From Diphasiastrum complanatum (lineage: Eukaryota > Streptophyta > Lycopodiopsida > Lycopodiales > Lycopodiaceae), in the NCBI GenBank assembly GCA_029204225.1, contig CM055102.1:43440476-43504475 (forward strand): a stretch of DNA of 64,000 nt. Direction: 5' to 3'. This document shows positions 45,414 through 56,639 of this stretch, in pieces (positions within the stretch are counted from its first letter, which is position 1; every line of letters starts with the position of its first letter). The notes under the pieces were generated by a model that was not told where the DNA came from, did no database searches, and saw only the letters and a program-made list of their open reading frames with translations. The position numbers and the translations under genes were made by a program.

Positions 45414-47252
45414 ATGGCATCAATAGGTGGCAACCTATTGGAGGCAAGTAAGGATCCTAAATGCAACCTTTGTGGCAAGAGAGATCATTTTGTCTCAAGA
45501 TGCTACAAAATGAAGACCAATCCATCCAAGGAGAACCAAAGCAAGGGGGCCGAGGTGAAGGATGGAGATTCAAGTGCAAAATGCAAAGGCAAGAAGGACA
45601 AATCTAAGGAAATGTGTTTCCTTTGTGGAAAGATGCATGAGGCTTGGAGTCTCACAAGGACTTACAAGAGTTGTCTTCAAAAATCCATCACCACACATTT
45701 CAAACCTCTAGAAGTTTTTCATTTGGAAGTGCATTGTTTGGTTCAAGATGCAAAGAAAGATGTTTCTTTCATGAATGTCACTTGGATTTATTTCATGTTC
45801 TTGGAAAGCATTTTGTTTGGAACTTTGGATAAGTTCAAAGTTATTGTTATGATCCAAGAGAAACCAAGCAAAATTAAGGAGGAGCAATCACAAAATGAAA
45901 ATAGTTCCATTTATGCTCTCATGACATCTTTTGAAGAACTATTTTGCTTTGAAGAGATTTTTGTATCTCAAATGTGGATTAAGGCAATACTAGTTGAGTG
46001 TGATGCCTTAATAGATAGCAAAGCATGTTTTCCTTGTAAACTTACATTGAGTATAAAGACAAGGAAATGGAAATGTCTTCATGATGTATTTTCTTTTGGT
46101 TTCAATAAGATCATGAATGATGTGTTCATTCATAATGTTGAAAGTTGTAAATTTTCAATTTTAAAGGCAAGTTGTAAACTTCTTATGAGAATAAGTGAAG
46201 CATCCAAAGTGGACGCTTATATCCATAAGCAAGTAGTTAGCCTTATTGAGATGGAAATAGTTCTTGATTTCAATATTAGAAAAATCATGTCAAGTTGTGG
46301 TGATTTTTGGACTTATGGTTCTAGCATAAGTAATATTGTTGATCATAGAAAGTGCACAATGTATGGTCATGTTTATTGTGATCATTATGAGACATGGAGG
46401 TCTCGGATTTTCATCAAGGAGGAGCACCAAGAAGTTGATCTTAAGGAGTCATCTCAAGGTTCAAGTGTGCCAAGGATTGAGGAGGAGAGTCCTTCTCAAG
46501 TTATGATTCCAAGAAGAATATCAAGAGACATGGTTGAGCTCATATGGCTCACATTTCAAGGGAAAGAGGAGCACATTTCAAGTGGTATAGATCTTATGCT
46601 TTCTTCTCATATGTCATTTGGTGAATCAATTTGCTTTGGTGAGACTTTTGCAACTCAAAGTTGGAGTAAAGCAATACTAGTTGAGTATGGTGTCTCTCTT
46701 GAGAACATAGTTGATGTTCTTAATGATTTCAAATTGATTTTAGATCAATTAGAAAGCAAATGGTTATTTCATCAAATGTATGCTCTTGAATCTTGCAAGA
46801 GCAAGAGTGATTTGCTCATTCATAGTATGAAAATTTGTCTTTTTTCATGTATTGAGGCAAATTGTAAACTCTTTATGAGAGTAAGTGAATCATCCTCTAA
46901 GGACACTTATCTCCATAATAAAGTATTTAGCCTCATTAGATCTGAGATTAGAATGGAAATCAAGCATGAAGATATGATGCGAACTCTTGGTTATTATAGC
47001 ATGCATAGTCTTGCCAATGTTGATGAGCCAAATTCTCGAGATCTTGGTAACATGATGTTGGATCTTTGTGATCCTTATGAGTCAAGAAGGACTCTTTATT
47101 TTCTCATGGAATTTCAGCTATTTTTGAGCTTTTGGATCAACCATATGTTTCAAGGATGGAACAAATCAATGGAAAAAGTGATCAAGTGGTGCAAAGCTCT
47201 CAAGTTCATCAAAGAAGTCAACATCAAGGAGGCACTATCATGGATATGGTGA
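45414..47252 (+). CDS. Long composite ORF of copia F, function unknown
   Basis: 612 aa from MASIGGNLLEASKD, which matches the gag start of G; the frame is open from 45237 (671 aa). The capsid domain is deleted: the start runs straight into a zinc knuckle, CNLCGKRDHFVSRC, then a basic linker and half of a second knuckle (CFLCGK). Next comes a diverged relic of the integrase N-terminal region (EAWSLTRTYKS, HFKPLEVFHLEVH). Two long repeats follow at residues 221-384 and 453-622 of the 671-aa frame. Each opens with a relic of the segment before RT (FEEIFVSQMWIKAILVECDA and FGETFATQSWSKAILVEYGV). No catalytic residues remain. The frame has stayed open through a recent insertion, which suggests a function such as RNA binding, but this is inference. 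Confidence 0.75.
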   Translation: MASIGGNLLEASKDPKCNLCGKRDHFVSRCYKMKTNPSKENQSKGAEVKDGDSSAKCKGKKDKSKEMCFLCGKMHEAWSLTRTYKSCLQKSITTHFKPLEVFHLEVHCLVQDAKKDVSFMNVTWIYFMFLESILFGTLDKFKVIVMIQEKPSKIKEEQSQNENSSIYALMTSFEELFCFEEIFVSQMWIKAILVECDALIDSKACFPCKLTLSIKTRKWKCLHDVFSFGFNKIMNDVFIHNVESCKFSILKASCKLLMRISEASKVDAYIHKQVVSLIEMEIVLDFNIRKIMSSCGDFWTYGSSISNIVDHRKCTMYGHVYCDHYETWRSRIFIKEEHQEVDLKESSQGSSVPRIEEESPSQVMIPRRISRDMVELIWLTFQGKEEHISSGIDLMLSSHMSFGESICFGETFATQSWSKAILVEYGVSLENIVDVLNDFKLILDQLESKWLFHQMYALESCKSKSDLLIHSMKICLFSCIEANCKLFMRVSESSSKDTYLHNKVFSLIRSEIRMEIKHEDMMRTLGYYSMHSLANVDEPNSRDLGNMMLDLCDPYESRRTLYFLMEFQLFLSFWINHMFQGWNKSMEKVIKWCKALKFIKEVNIKEALSWIW

Positions 47253-47369
47253 TCTTGGATCTTCATCAAACTCATTGGCTGATCTTCACACCTATGAACC
47301 TGCAATGATCAGCCTTAAGTGTTGTAAATAGATGTACCATAGATGTATCAAGTTAGTTTTGAGGAGGAG

Positions 47370-48234
47370 TGTTAAAATTGGCAAAAGCTAACTTGGTTAA
47401 ATCTTGTAAATACCATAATGACTTGTACCTATCATCATTAGACATGTGTGGAGCCTGTTCCCACGTGTGAAATCTATGCCTAAGTCATTTAGATAGATCA
47501 TAAATGTTGTACATATCATTTAAATTGGAAACTAGTGGCTAAATTGGCCAAAAACTAGTTTAGTAGTATTATGACACTTGGCACCATTCTAGTGGTAGAA
47601 AATGCTATATCACATGGGTAGGAGTGGTCTCCCACGTGTGAAATATCATATAGAAAGTTCAGATCCATTGTATATAGATTTCATACATGTCAAAAGTCAA
47701 ATCTCCTAGATTGTAGGACCTATCTCCTAATTTGTAGGAATCTAGAAGGTCAACACTAGCCACCAATGATGATGTGGCAAATTAATGGAATCTTAGCCAA
47801 AGTGGATATGGATAAGCACTATGACCTGTCTCACACGTGCTGGAAGTGTCTTAGAGAGAGAGTATGATGATTTTTGTATTTAATCCATGATGGATCCACT
47901 TTGAGAAATCAATGAGGCAAGATCTTGGTTTTGGAGGCATATCTTGAGTATTCTCATATTTGTGTTGTGATTTTATGGTTCTATTGCTTTCTAACACTTG
48001 TGTACTTCACTCTCTGCTGTAATTCCGTACAGGTACTGTTCTTCACACGTGTGAAGGCAGTAGGTCTCAAGTTTAATCATTTGCTTGTTGTTCTTGCTAG
48101 ATTTTTGATGGGAAATTGATCTAATTCTAGATCTAATCATTGGTTGATTAGTAGACCATGTAATCTAGCTTCCAACACCTCTTGAGGATCTGATCTAGAT
48201 CCATTCTTGGTCTTTATTTCTCTGAAATTTCACA
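47370..48234 (+). repeat. 3' LTR of copia F
   Basis: 865 bp, near-identical to the 5' LTR; followed by TSD copy TAGTC. Confidence 0.95.
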
Positions 48235-48239
48235 TAGTC

Positions 48240-48825
48240 CCATTGATTTTCTTTGTTTCGTGAAGAGTGGTTTGTCGAGCGGCTTCGTGAGTAGATCTGC
48301 AACCATGTCTTTGGATTTTATGTATTGGACTTTTAGCTCTCCTTTCGAGATTAGATCTTGAATGTGATGGTACTTTAGAGGTATGTGTTTAGTTTTTGAA
48401 TGGAAGACTAGATTTTGGGATAGATGTATGGCACTCTAAGAATCCATCATCATCGTGCATGGTTCTCCTTGTGGTATGCCAATTGCCTCTAGCATCATCT
48501 GCAACCATACTACCTCATTCGCCATCTTCGAAGCTGCGACATATTCAGCTTTGCATGAGAATTGAGCCACTAAGGTTTGTTTCTTGCATGTTTAGCTGAT
48601 TGCAGCTCCACATGCTATCGAACACCCTCCTGTCATGAACTTGCAGTCATCTTTGCAACTTGCCTAGCTTGCATCAGTATTGCAGCTCAGATCTTTTTTT
48701 TTTTTTTCTACTTTGTAGGTCAATCTCATATTTTGGGTGCCTTTCAGATGTTGCAGAATTTTTTTCGCCATTTTCCAATGTGCCATGCCAGGATTCGAGG
48801 AGAATTGGCTCAATGCGTAGACAGG
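48240..48825 (-). pseudogene. Second RNase H end of chimeric copia I
   Basis: Begins abruptly with LSQFSSNPGMAHWKMAKKIL and LKGTQNMRLTYK (the RT/RNase H connection), then CKKQTLVAQFSCKAEYVAAS, HSKTKHIPLKYHHIQD and DLISKGELKVQYIKSKDMVA at 48280-48350. It comes from a different copia lineage than the RNase H at 48826-49452, to which it is fused. Three stops are visible. Confidence 0.8.
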
Positions 48826-49540
48826 TAAGGCCTCCCTCACAAAGTGATATGCCACCTCAATATGCTTGCTCCTAACATGAAATATAGGATTGCCTACCTA
48901 CTTTTGAGCTGATAGGTTGTCACAAAAGATGATTGGGCTCTCTGAAAAATCCAGCAAGTGAAGATCCTTGATCATCCTCTTGATCCATACCATCTCTTTT
49001 GTGCAATGAGTAAGTGCTTTGTACTCAGTCTCACTAGATGACAATGAGATAGTGGCTTGTTTCTTCGACATCCATGATATAGCTCCATCACCTATGAATA
49101 TACAATGTGCACTTATGGATTTCCTATCCATTTGATCTCCAGCAAAGTCTGAATCTGAAAATCCAAACAAGTTGGGTGATTATCCCTCATACAATATGCC
49201 AAAATCTCGAGTTCCCGTGATGTATCTCAAAACTCTTTTTCCTATCTTCCAATGCTCTTCACTAGGTTCTTGCATAAATTGGCATAATCTACCAACACAA
49301 TAGCTTAGATCTAGTCTTGTGATGGTTAGATAGATAAGTGAACCAACTAGCTTTTGATAGAGAGTAATGTCCTTGAAGGATCTTTCATTACCTCTTATAG
49401 TTAGCTTTACATTGGACTCCATAGGTGTATCACAAGACTTTGTATCTACCATATGAAATCTTTTTAGAATATAATTAGCATACTTCTCTTGAAATTGGAA
49501 TCAGATAAAGTAGTAAAATCGCTCTGATACCATGTCGGTA
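48826..49540 (-). pseudogene. First RT/RNase H end of chimeric copia I
   Basis: Two open pieces: 49180-49452 with LVGSLIYLTITRLDLSYCVG and KRVLRYITGTRDFGILY, and 48898-49170 with FGFSDSDFAGDQMDRKSISA and SSSETEYKALT. It ends at IEVAYHFVREAL, where the other lineage takes over. It resembles G's RNase H. Upstream pol is missing: RT starts only some 40 bp from the primer site. Confidence 0.82.
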
Positions 49541-49581
49541 TCAGATAAAGAGTAATGATTTCATTCTGATACCATGTCGGA
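49500..49581 (-). repeat. Duplicated primer-site/LTR junction
   Basis: Two roughly 40-bp units (49500-49539 and 49540-49581), each ending CTGATACCATGTCGG. On the minus strand both read as an LTR end followed by TGGTATCAGA. Confidence 0.75.
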
Positions 49582-50541
49582 AAGTAGTGTGTAGAAGATA
49601 GGTCTAGTTCGAAAAGAAACGAGTGTAAATAATTCGTGTTTCTAGAAAGAAAACTTTTTGTGCATGGCGGAATAAACTATCTTCATCTTTCCAATGCATG
49701 ACTACACCTATCAAATTCAAACAAAACAATAGTGATAGAAATCACGTTTGAACTTATAGTAACTAACTTTGAAATCGCCAGTACTATAGTGATTACGTAG
49801 CCAAACAATTAAACATCAAAAAATTATCAGACAAATGATTAGTCACAAAGAACTCCAGAAAACGCATACATTCTGAGACGAAGCTAAACACAATGACGAA
49901 TAGTATTGATTCAAAACGAAACAGAAGTAAATGAGTACAATAAGTTGCGGATCGAAGTCACGTACTCTATGCTATCTCTGAGCGGCTAAAATGAAAGTCT
50001 GAATCAATGCGCAATGTTGATAAGCAGTAGTGCAATAGCAATCTCTAAAACAACTCTAAGAAGTGAGCCAGAATGCTCAGGAGTGTTCAAGCTCGCAGGC
50101 TTGAGAGAGAGAGCTAACTATTCAAATGCTTATGATAATTTTGATTTTCAATGAGTTAAACTGTATGAATATAAACAACTATTTATATTAAAAATTTAGG
50201 TCGTCAATTGCGATCGCCAGTTGGCTGGTGATCCGCTGGCATCCATCTGGTCCTTGCCATTGATTGTTGATAGGCGGTGAAATTGGCCGTAAACGTTCTG
50301 TCTGCATAAATGAACCAAAATTGTAGCTCTACAGAAATGAACTAAAACAGCCACAAGCGACACTGTCAGGTTTTTCGCAAAAAAGACAAAAAAGGTGAAA
50401 AAGGAGAAGATGTCCTTAAAACTCATTTAGGGTAAATTCTGTAGACTGTGTAAATACACGGGAAAATCCGCAGAACTGGATAAACAATGGATGAAGATTA
50501 AAACCGATTAGTCAATTAGTAAGAAGGAGAATAATCCAACA
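49575..50541 (-). repeat. 5' LTR of chimeric copia I (family E)
   Basis: 967 bp from TGTCGGAAAG to AATCCAACA on the plus strand, with the initiator-Met primer site on its inner side. The last roughly 90 bp are similar to 17700-17788. The partner 3' LTR is absent, because the 3' half of the element is of another lineage. Confidence 0.75.
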
Positions 50542-52099
50542 TTACAAAGCGTCATTACAGAATGTTTTACGTAAACTTCAGCATTACGAAATTTGTCGAT
50601 CAATATCACTGATTTGTGACCCAATCTTCAGAGCACATGCATGTGACCACTCAAAGCAACTGCAAATTCCTCATGCATGTCGGAATCACACTGAGAATCA
50701 ACATGCAATCAATCCATGCAAGCACAGTACCACAAGTCAGGGAAAAGACTAGCATGTGATCAGAATAATTACGGATTTTGCAAAATTTGCTCACAAAACT
50801 GCCAAAATTTCAAACGACCATAACTTTGGCTACAATGCACCAAATTACTGTAAAGCATAGTACGGAGGGAGACCAAGTGACCAAGACACTTGCCACAATT
50901 TTGTAGTAGGGCGCATTTCTAGAAGGCCAAATCTTGCAAAATCTTGCAAACACCCCCCCAAGCTCAAAAGTGATGCTACCAACAGTCTTAAATGGTCTAT
51001 TAGACTTTCGTGAAGCAGTCATACTGGTCCTAAGAAGCAATATAGACTGAAAACGAAGATTTCTTGGTTTGTAGAAGTCAAAATAGCTTCAAACTTGATG
51101 GAGATGGAGCATAAGCCACCAGCCATCAATTTATAAGTCTAATAGCTTGCTAGGAAGGTAAAAATGAATGTTAATCATGTTGTAAAAATTTCCAGCATTA
51201 TTTCCTTATGGATTGGGAGCAATCGATCCCCCCAAAACCACACAAAATTTAATGACCTTCTAAAAGCCCAATTCATGGAATTCTTGGCTCTAACTTCAGT
51301 GATAGCTTCAAAAGACTTTGGTTCAACTGTTTACAAGCTCTACATGGTGTTTTACAGCCACCTACTATCCAACTTTATGAAAAAAAAACAAGCAAAAATG
51401 ATGATTTCTTTTGCTATTTTTTGATTTTTTTTCTTCACTATAAAGTGGAAATTCATGATATGCAACTCTTCCTCTAGAACATGCAAACCAATTTACAGAA
51501 CTACAGCCATCTAATTGATCTGATCTTGCTGGATTTGTGTTCTTACTATCAATTTTGAGTCAAAAAGCATGAAAAAACAAGCAATTTTGACCAAAACATA
51601 GCCTAAAATCATAAGACATGAAAAGAACTAGCATGCATCATTAATTTCATTATTAATGATCCCTAAAATGAAAGTACACTTGTTGGAAAATTCAGATCTA
51701 CATAAGATTTACTGAATCCTATGTTTAAGACGTGGACATGACAGTTATGCTGCCGATATTGTGAACCTATGGCGATCTTTCTCCCAAGCAAACCATTAAC
51801 CACATTACATGGTGCTTCGGAACCACATTCAACCAACAAAAGATTGAAATGCTTCAGGACCTCCACTGGAGAACGATCCATACCACACTAAGAATATCAT
51901 TTTTGATATTTGCGCAAATCTCGAGGGGTGGGACCATGATTCTAAGCACACAAATGACTTGGATTTTTAATCCATCTCTTTATAAGTCGTTGCATCAGAG
52001 TGGAGGCCCATTGTTTAGATCCACAAACTTTGAAACATTCGGATCATTCACTTTTGAGAAAATTTCTGACAACCGAGGAGATGTCCGAAGGTTTCACAT
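50542..52099. other. No gene recognised
   Basis: 50565-50670 resembles 5150-5260, so it is part of a dispersed repeat. Frames at 51164-51424 (+) and 51663-51881 (-) show no domain. Confidence 0.4.
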
Positions 52100-52975
52100 C
52101 GACCCCGTTGTCTAGCTCTAGTTGATCTAGACTCTGTCTCTAGAGTCCTATATGACGGGTGATTATGCACCTCCTCAGACGTAACACATCGTGTTGGGCC
52201 ACCCTATCTAAAAATCTCTTCTTTGCGTCATATCTACGCCTCAACCTTTTAGTCCTAGCTGATCTTGACACGGCCTCAAGTGTCCTATACGACGGGTGGT
52301 TACGCACCTCCTCGGGCGTATTCGACTCTACAAAAGTCGAATCTGCACCTAGAGACATCAATAAAATTGCCTCTCTTGACTCTACTCCTCTCATAGACGA
52401 GCAGACCTTTGTAATCAACCCTACTCCCAAACTGCTCGGTGTAACATCCTCTCCAAGCTCTAACCCTCTCACGGACAAACCAACATCTACTCCAAAAGGA
52501 GTGTCATCCTCAACACTCACAACGGTGGCTGAACCAACTGCATCCCTATGAACACCCTGTTGAACCTGCTCCAACTTGTGAGGGAGAAGCCTCCTCTTCG
52601 CTCTTCTCCTCCGCTCTAATCTACTCTTCCTCTCTGACCTAGACTCCAACTCTGGCGTTCTATACATGGCATTGCCATGCACATGCTCTAGCGTGACAAC
52701 CCCCCCCCCAAACTACCCACACCACCGACACTAACAATTAATATGTGCTCGAGTACGCTTTGCAAGTTAAAAACCAAAATTGCAGTCGAACATGTCACCT
52801 CCTCAAAGACACGAACTACAGGTGCAAGCGACAATGCCCTACGCACTGCTTGTTGCTTCCTATTCAACCTCCTCGTCCTTGCAGACTGGCGCTCACCCTC
52901 CGGAGTGATGTATGAAAAGCTGTTTCACACACACTCGGGAGTGTCCATGTCATGGAATCACTCCCTCAAATAAAA
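52100..52975 (-). pseudogene. Decayed gene for an Arg-rich repeat protein
   Basis: The minus strand carries about four diverged copies of a module of roughly 45-60 codons. The clearest is at 52200-52325: TPEEVRNHPSYRTLEAVSRS, then RTKRLRRRYDAKKR. Others are at about 52880 (TPEGERQSARTRRLNRKQQA), 52640 (TPELESRSERKSRLERRRRA) and 52100-52170 (EEVHNHPSYRTLETESRS, in another frame). The 180-aa frame at 52140-52682 holds two of them. The basic helices would suit nucleic-acid binding, but I know no family with this repeat. Frameshifts show decay. Confidence 0.5.
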
Positions 52976-53160
52976 ACATGTGCAGAAATTGGAACAAAAA
53001 CCATCAGATTTTATATCAATCATTGAAAAATAGTCAAATACATGAAAACTAACTTAAGTAGACTATAAAATTGTATTAAGAGAGTGAGAGACAGATTAAT
53101 GGTTCGAGGGTGAAGGTTACGTATAAGCAAATTAGGGTTTAGGAACTATGGGGTGCAATT
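52976..53160. other. No gene recognised
   Basis: AT-rich spacer. Confidence 0.4.
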
Positions 53161-53340
53161 TAGGCCCTTTCATACACAATATTTAGGCATTAGGCATTAC
53201 CATTAGGCTTTACACATTAAGCTTCGCGTATTACATTTTAGGCAGTACGCTTTAGGATATAGGCATTACGTTGTAGGCATTAGGTTTTAGGCACTATGCA
53301 TTAGGTAATAGACATCAGATCTTAGGCATTAGGATTAGAT
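53161..53340. repeat. Degenerate TTAGGCATTA-type array
   Basis: More than ten irregular copies of TTTAGGCATTA-like words with varied spacing. Confidence 0.7.
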
Positions 53341-53349
53341 AAAGAATAG

Positions 53350-53570
53350 GCAAAACCATTCCAATGGATCTGCTATTTTTATTAATCAATGCTAGTTTGT
53401 CAAATCAACCAATTACACATTACATTCATTCTTGAGAATTGTCCATGTTTTATGTTATTATTATTATTCCAATGGATTTGCTATCACATGTGATCAATTT
53501 CTATGATCACATTCATTCTTTATAAATTTTCATGTTTTATGTTGTTATTATTTTATCAATGAGTTCAAAT
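53350..53570. repeat. Two tandem units, about 120 bp
   Basis: Both units contain CCAATGGATYTGCTAT and CATGTTTTATGTTRTTATTA, spaced about 115-125 bp. Confidence 0.7.
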
Positions 53571-53648
53571 CTCAAATAGAGTTCAGATATCAACATCTAT
53601 TTTCTATTTAACAACTATACTTGGCAATCATGAGATTTTCATATGCAA

Positions 53649-53920
53649 AGAAAAATAGAGCAATATTGCTTTCTACAACACTTGAATCAGAGCTCATACT
53701 TAGAAAATATTTAACTTGAAATAAAGTTAAGAAATTTTGTAAAAGCCGTAAAACTTCTTCACTCTGAATATGATCTTTAAAAATCTCAATCAAACTGAAA
53801 TCAAATATGGTCATCATATACTTGTTCGAATCAGCTCGAAGAGTAAGTTTTTTTTTGCAGTTATGACTTTTTGACTCTAAGGTCATTATTTTAATACTTT
53901 TTATTGATAAAAGCATTTTT

Positions 53921-53983
<63 letters not shown>

Positions 53984-54030
53984 TCCTAAATCCAAACAAA
54001 TAATTTAATAGACTCTAGTAATGTGTGTGA
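53649..54030 (+). repeat. Direct repeat, copy 1, with CA expansion
   Basis: Aligns with 54336-54680. The difference in length is a (CA)n tract of about 58 bp at 53923-53981, where the other copy has TTACTTAC. Confidence 0.85.
53923..53981. repeat. (CA)n microsatellite
   Basis: Uninterrupted CA dinucleotides. Confidence 0.97.
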
Positions 54031-54335
54031 GAACACTACTTTCATTGTTCTTCCGACTTGAATATCTTCTTTACATGAATTCTTATTATGATGCTACAGA
54101 CAATAGTGAAAGTATTATATAGTGACAACCTTAACTCACCTATTTTTGGGTCCAAAATCAATGTTTTAGATATGTGCAACAACATTAATTATGGTTAGCT
54201 CGCTTAGAATTGAGTGATTAGGCCTTTTGTATCAATTCTATTTGAGGAAAGATAACATGCCTATATGCATGATTATGGCTCACATTATAAAAATACTTTA
54301 AACTAATCATCCATATAGTCAATGCAAAGAACTCA

Positions 54336-54670
54336 AAAAATAGAGCAATATTGCTTTCTACATCACTTGAATCGGAGCTCATATTTAGAAGATATTAAGC
54401 TTGAAATAAAGCTAAAAAATTTCAAAAAACCCGTAAAATTTCATCACTCTGAATATGATCTTTAAAAATCTCAATCAAACTTAAATCAAAATATGGTCAT
54501 GCATATACTTGCTGGAATCAGCTTGAAGTTAAGAGTAAATTTTTTTTGCAGTTATGACTTTTTGACTTTGCGGTCATTATTTTAATACTTTTATTGATAA
54601 AAGCATTTTTTTAACACTTACTTACAAAAATCCTAAATCCAAACAAATAATTCAATAGACCCTAGTACTC

Positions 54671-54680
<10 letters not shown>
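54336..54680 (+). repeat. Direct repeat, copy 2
   Basis: Second copy of 53649-54030, offset about 690 bp. It runs straight into the compound microsatellite array. Confidence 0.85.
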
Positions 54681-55060
<380 letters not shown>

Positions 55061-55135
55061 TTGCTCACATACACCTCTACTATCACATACACCTACAGCA
55101 AGAAGTTGTTTGAATGCGCAAGGTGTCATTCTGTG

Positions 55136-55137
<2 letters not shown>

Positions 55138-55187
<50 letters not shown>
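55138..55187. repeat. (GA)n microsatellite
   Basis: About 50 bp of GA dinucleotides. Confidence 0.95.
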
Positions 55188-55190
<3 letters not shown>

Positions 55191-55720
55191 GAGGGCCCAC
55201 AAAAATCATATGTTTTATTGTCCTTTTTACATCATATGTTTGCTTTCTCATACAATATTATAGTTGAGCCTCAACAACGACAAAGACAATAACAATAATA
55301 ATAATAATAATGTAGCTATTCTGTGTTCTTCAGTAGAAGCTTTACTGTTCCTGTTTAATATTTGAAACGATTCCTTTTGGCTTGGCTTCAGAGAGCGTTT
55401 CTGCTCGTTACAATACATCTATCCATCTCAAGTGTTATCTTTCTACGATTGTCAGATCTATTGGCTATGATTTTTTATCTCGCTGTTTCTATATAATCAA
55501 GCCACAGGATCGTATCTTTTTCAGATATGTTGCTTATGGAGATTGACTATCAATGTAAACGTATTTCAGTACAAAATTCGGCAGATAGCATCGATTGGCA
55601 GTGACAGCGGGAGAGCTGTTTAAGGTGGCGATTTACATCTCTCGGCCTCAGTTTTCTTATCCTCCTCCATGCACTCCTTTTTTGCTTTGATTCAATTTTG
55701 TGGCTGAGCAATATGGCTTT
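55188..55720. other. No gene recognised
   Basis: Includes a short (AAT)n run near 55290-55308. Nothing else stands out. Confidence 0.45.
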
Positions 55721-55879
55721 TGTAGAGAGAGCCGCTGCCAGAGCGAGACGCCAGTCACGATCCTGAGAGTTACATGCTTCACTAGATATAACTCTTTTGT
55801 ACTTTGTGTCATTGTGGTAAATGCTAAATATGTGAAGGTGCTACTCAGTCGCGATCCTGAGAGAGTTGTCTACCTACAC

Positions 55880-55928
<49 letters not shown>

Positions 55929-56440
55929 GCGGGGGGGGATGTGGCAGCTTCAAGTTTTTGTTTCCTGGAAGCCGAAGCAATATGTTGTGAATGAAATAGC
56001 TCACTGAGAAGTAAGTACAGTGTATCAAATGGCATTTCAGACCAACAAAATGGTCAAGAATTTCGCACTGTAAGCCATCTGAACATGCAGTCTTGGTGAT
56101 ATACATGCTGAAAAGACATCAGAATAAAGTTTTTGATTTGAAGACTAAAAACAACAACATAATATATGTAGCTGAGAGGTTATTGAATCATGAAACATCA
56201 TTGTTAGGGGATGGCATCTTCAAATCAGTTATTGAGAGAGAGTGTCTCTGTGTGAGCATGATACCATGGAGAGAGCATGGTTTCTGGGAGAGAGCCACTA
56301 CCAGAGAGAGCTGCCAGTCGCGCTCCTGAGAGAGCTGCTGCACAATTGCAATCTTGAGAGAGCTACCTCCCTGCACAGTCGCTCGAGACAGAGAGAGAGC
56401 ATTCAGTCTTGTCCCACCGATCCAGAGAGAGAGAGAGAGA
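55721..56440. repeat. Dispersed GAGAGAGCTGCC-type repeats with GA tract
   Basis: 55722-55766 and 56289-56333 align closely (GAGAGAGCC...GCCAGTCRCGMTCCTGAGAG). A (GA)n tract lies at 55881-55926, and further GAGAGAGCT words lie in between. Confidence 0.6.
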
Positions 56441-56558
56441 GCCACAACATACTCGGAAAAATGAATTGGCCGGTTAATCATTAATGGGAAAGGCATGAAC
56501 CACAACATACCTGGAATATATGAATTGGCCCGTTAATTATTAATGGGAAAGGCATGGG
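56441..56558. repeat. 58-bp tandem duplication
   Basis: Both units start CCACAACATAC and end TTAATGGGAAAGGCATG. Confidence 0.85.
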
Positions 56559-56639
56559 GAGGAGGGCCATGCATCCTTTTCCCTGTACATGCATCCTTTT
56601 CTCCAAGTTTTTTAGTTAGAAAAAGCTCATGCATGTGTG

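Larger units (their letters stand above)
42524..48234 (+). mobile_element. Non-autonomous Ty1/copia element F
   Basis: A 5711-bp element with 865-bp LTRs (42524-43388 and 47370-48234) that differ by one base in what I compared (A/C at about 43194 and 48041). The TSD is TAGTC at 42519-42523 and 48235-48239. The primer site is 43389-43400 and the polypurine core GAGGAGGAG lies just before 47370. It lacks protease, complete integrase, RT and RNase H, but keeps a long open frame. LTR termini, primer site, polypurine tract and leader repeat resemble G, so it was probably mobilised recently by a G-like relative. Confidence 0.93.

Noticed and set aside
53161-53340. Interstitial telomere array
   Set aside because: The unit TTAGGCATTA is irregular and not the plant TTTAGGG repeat.
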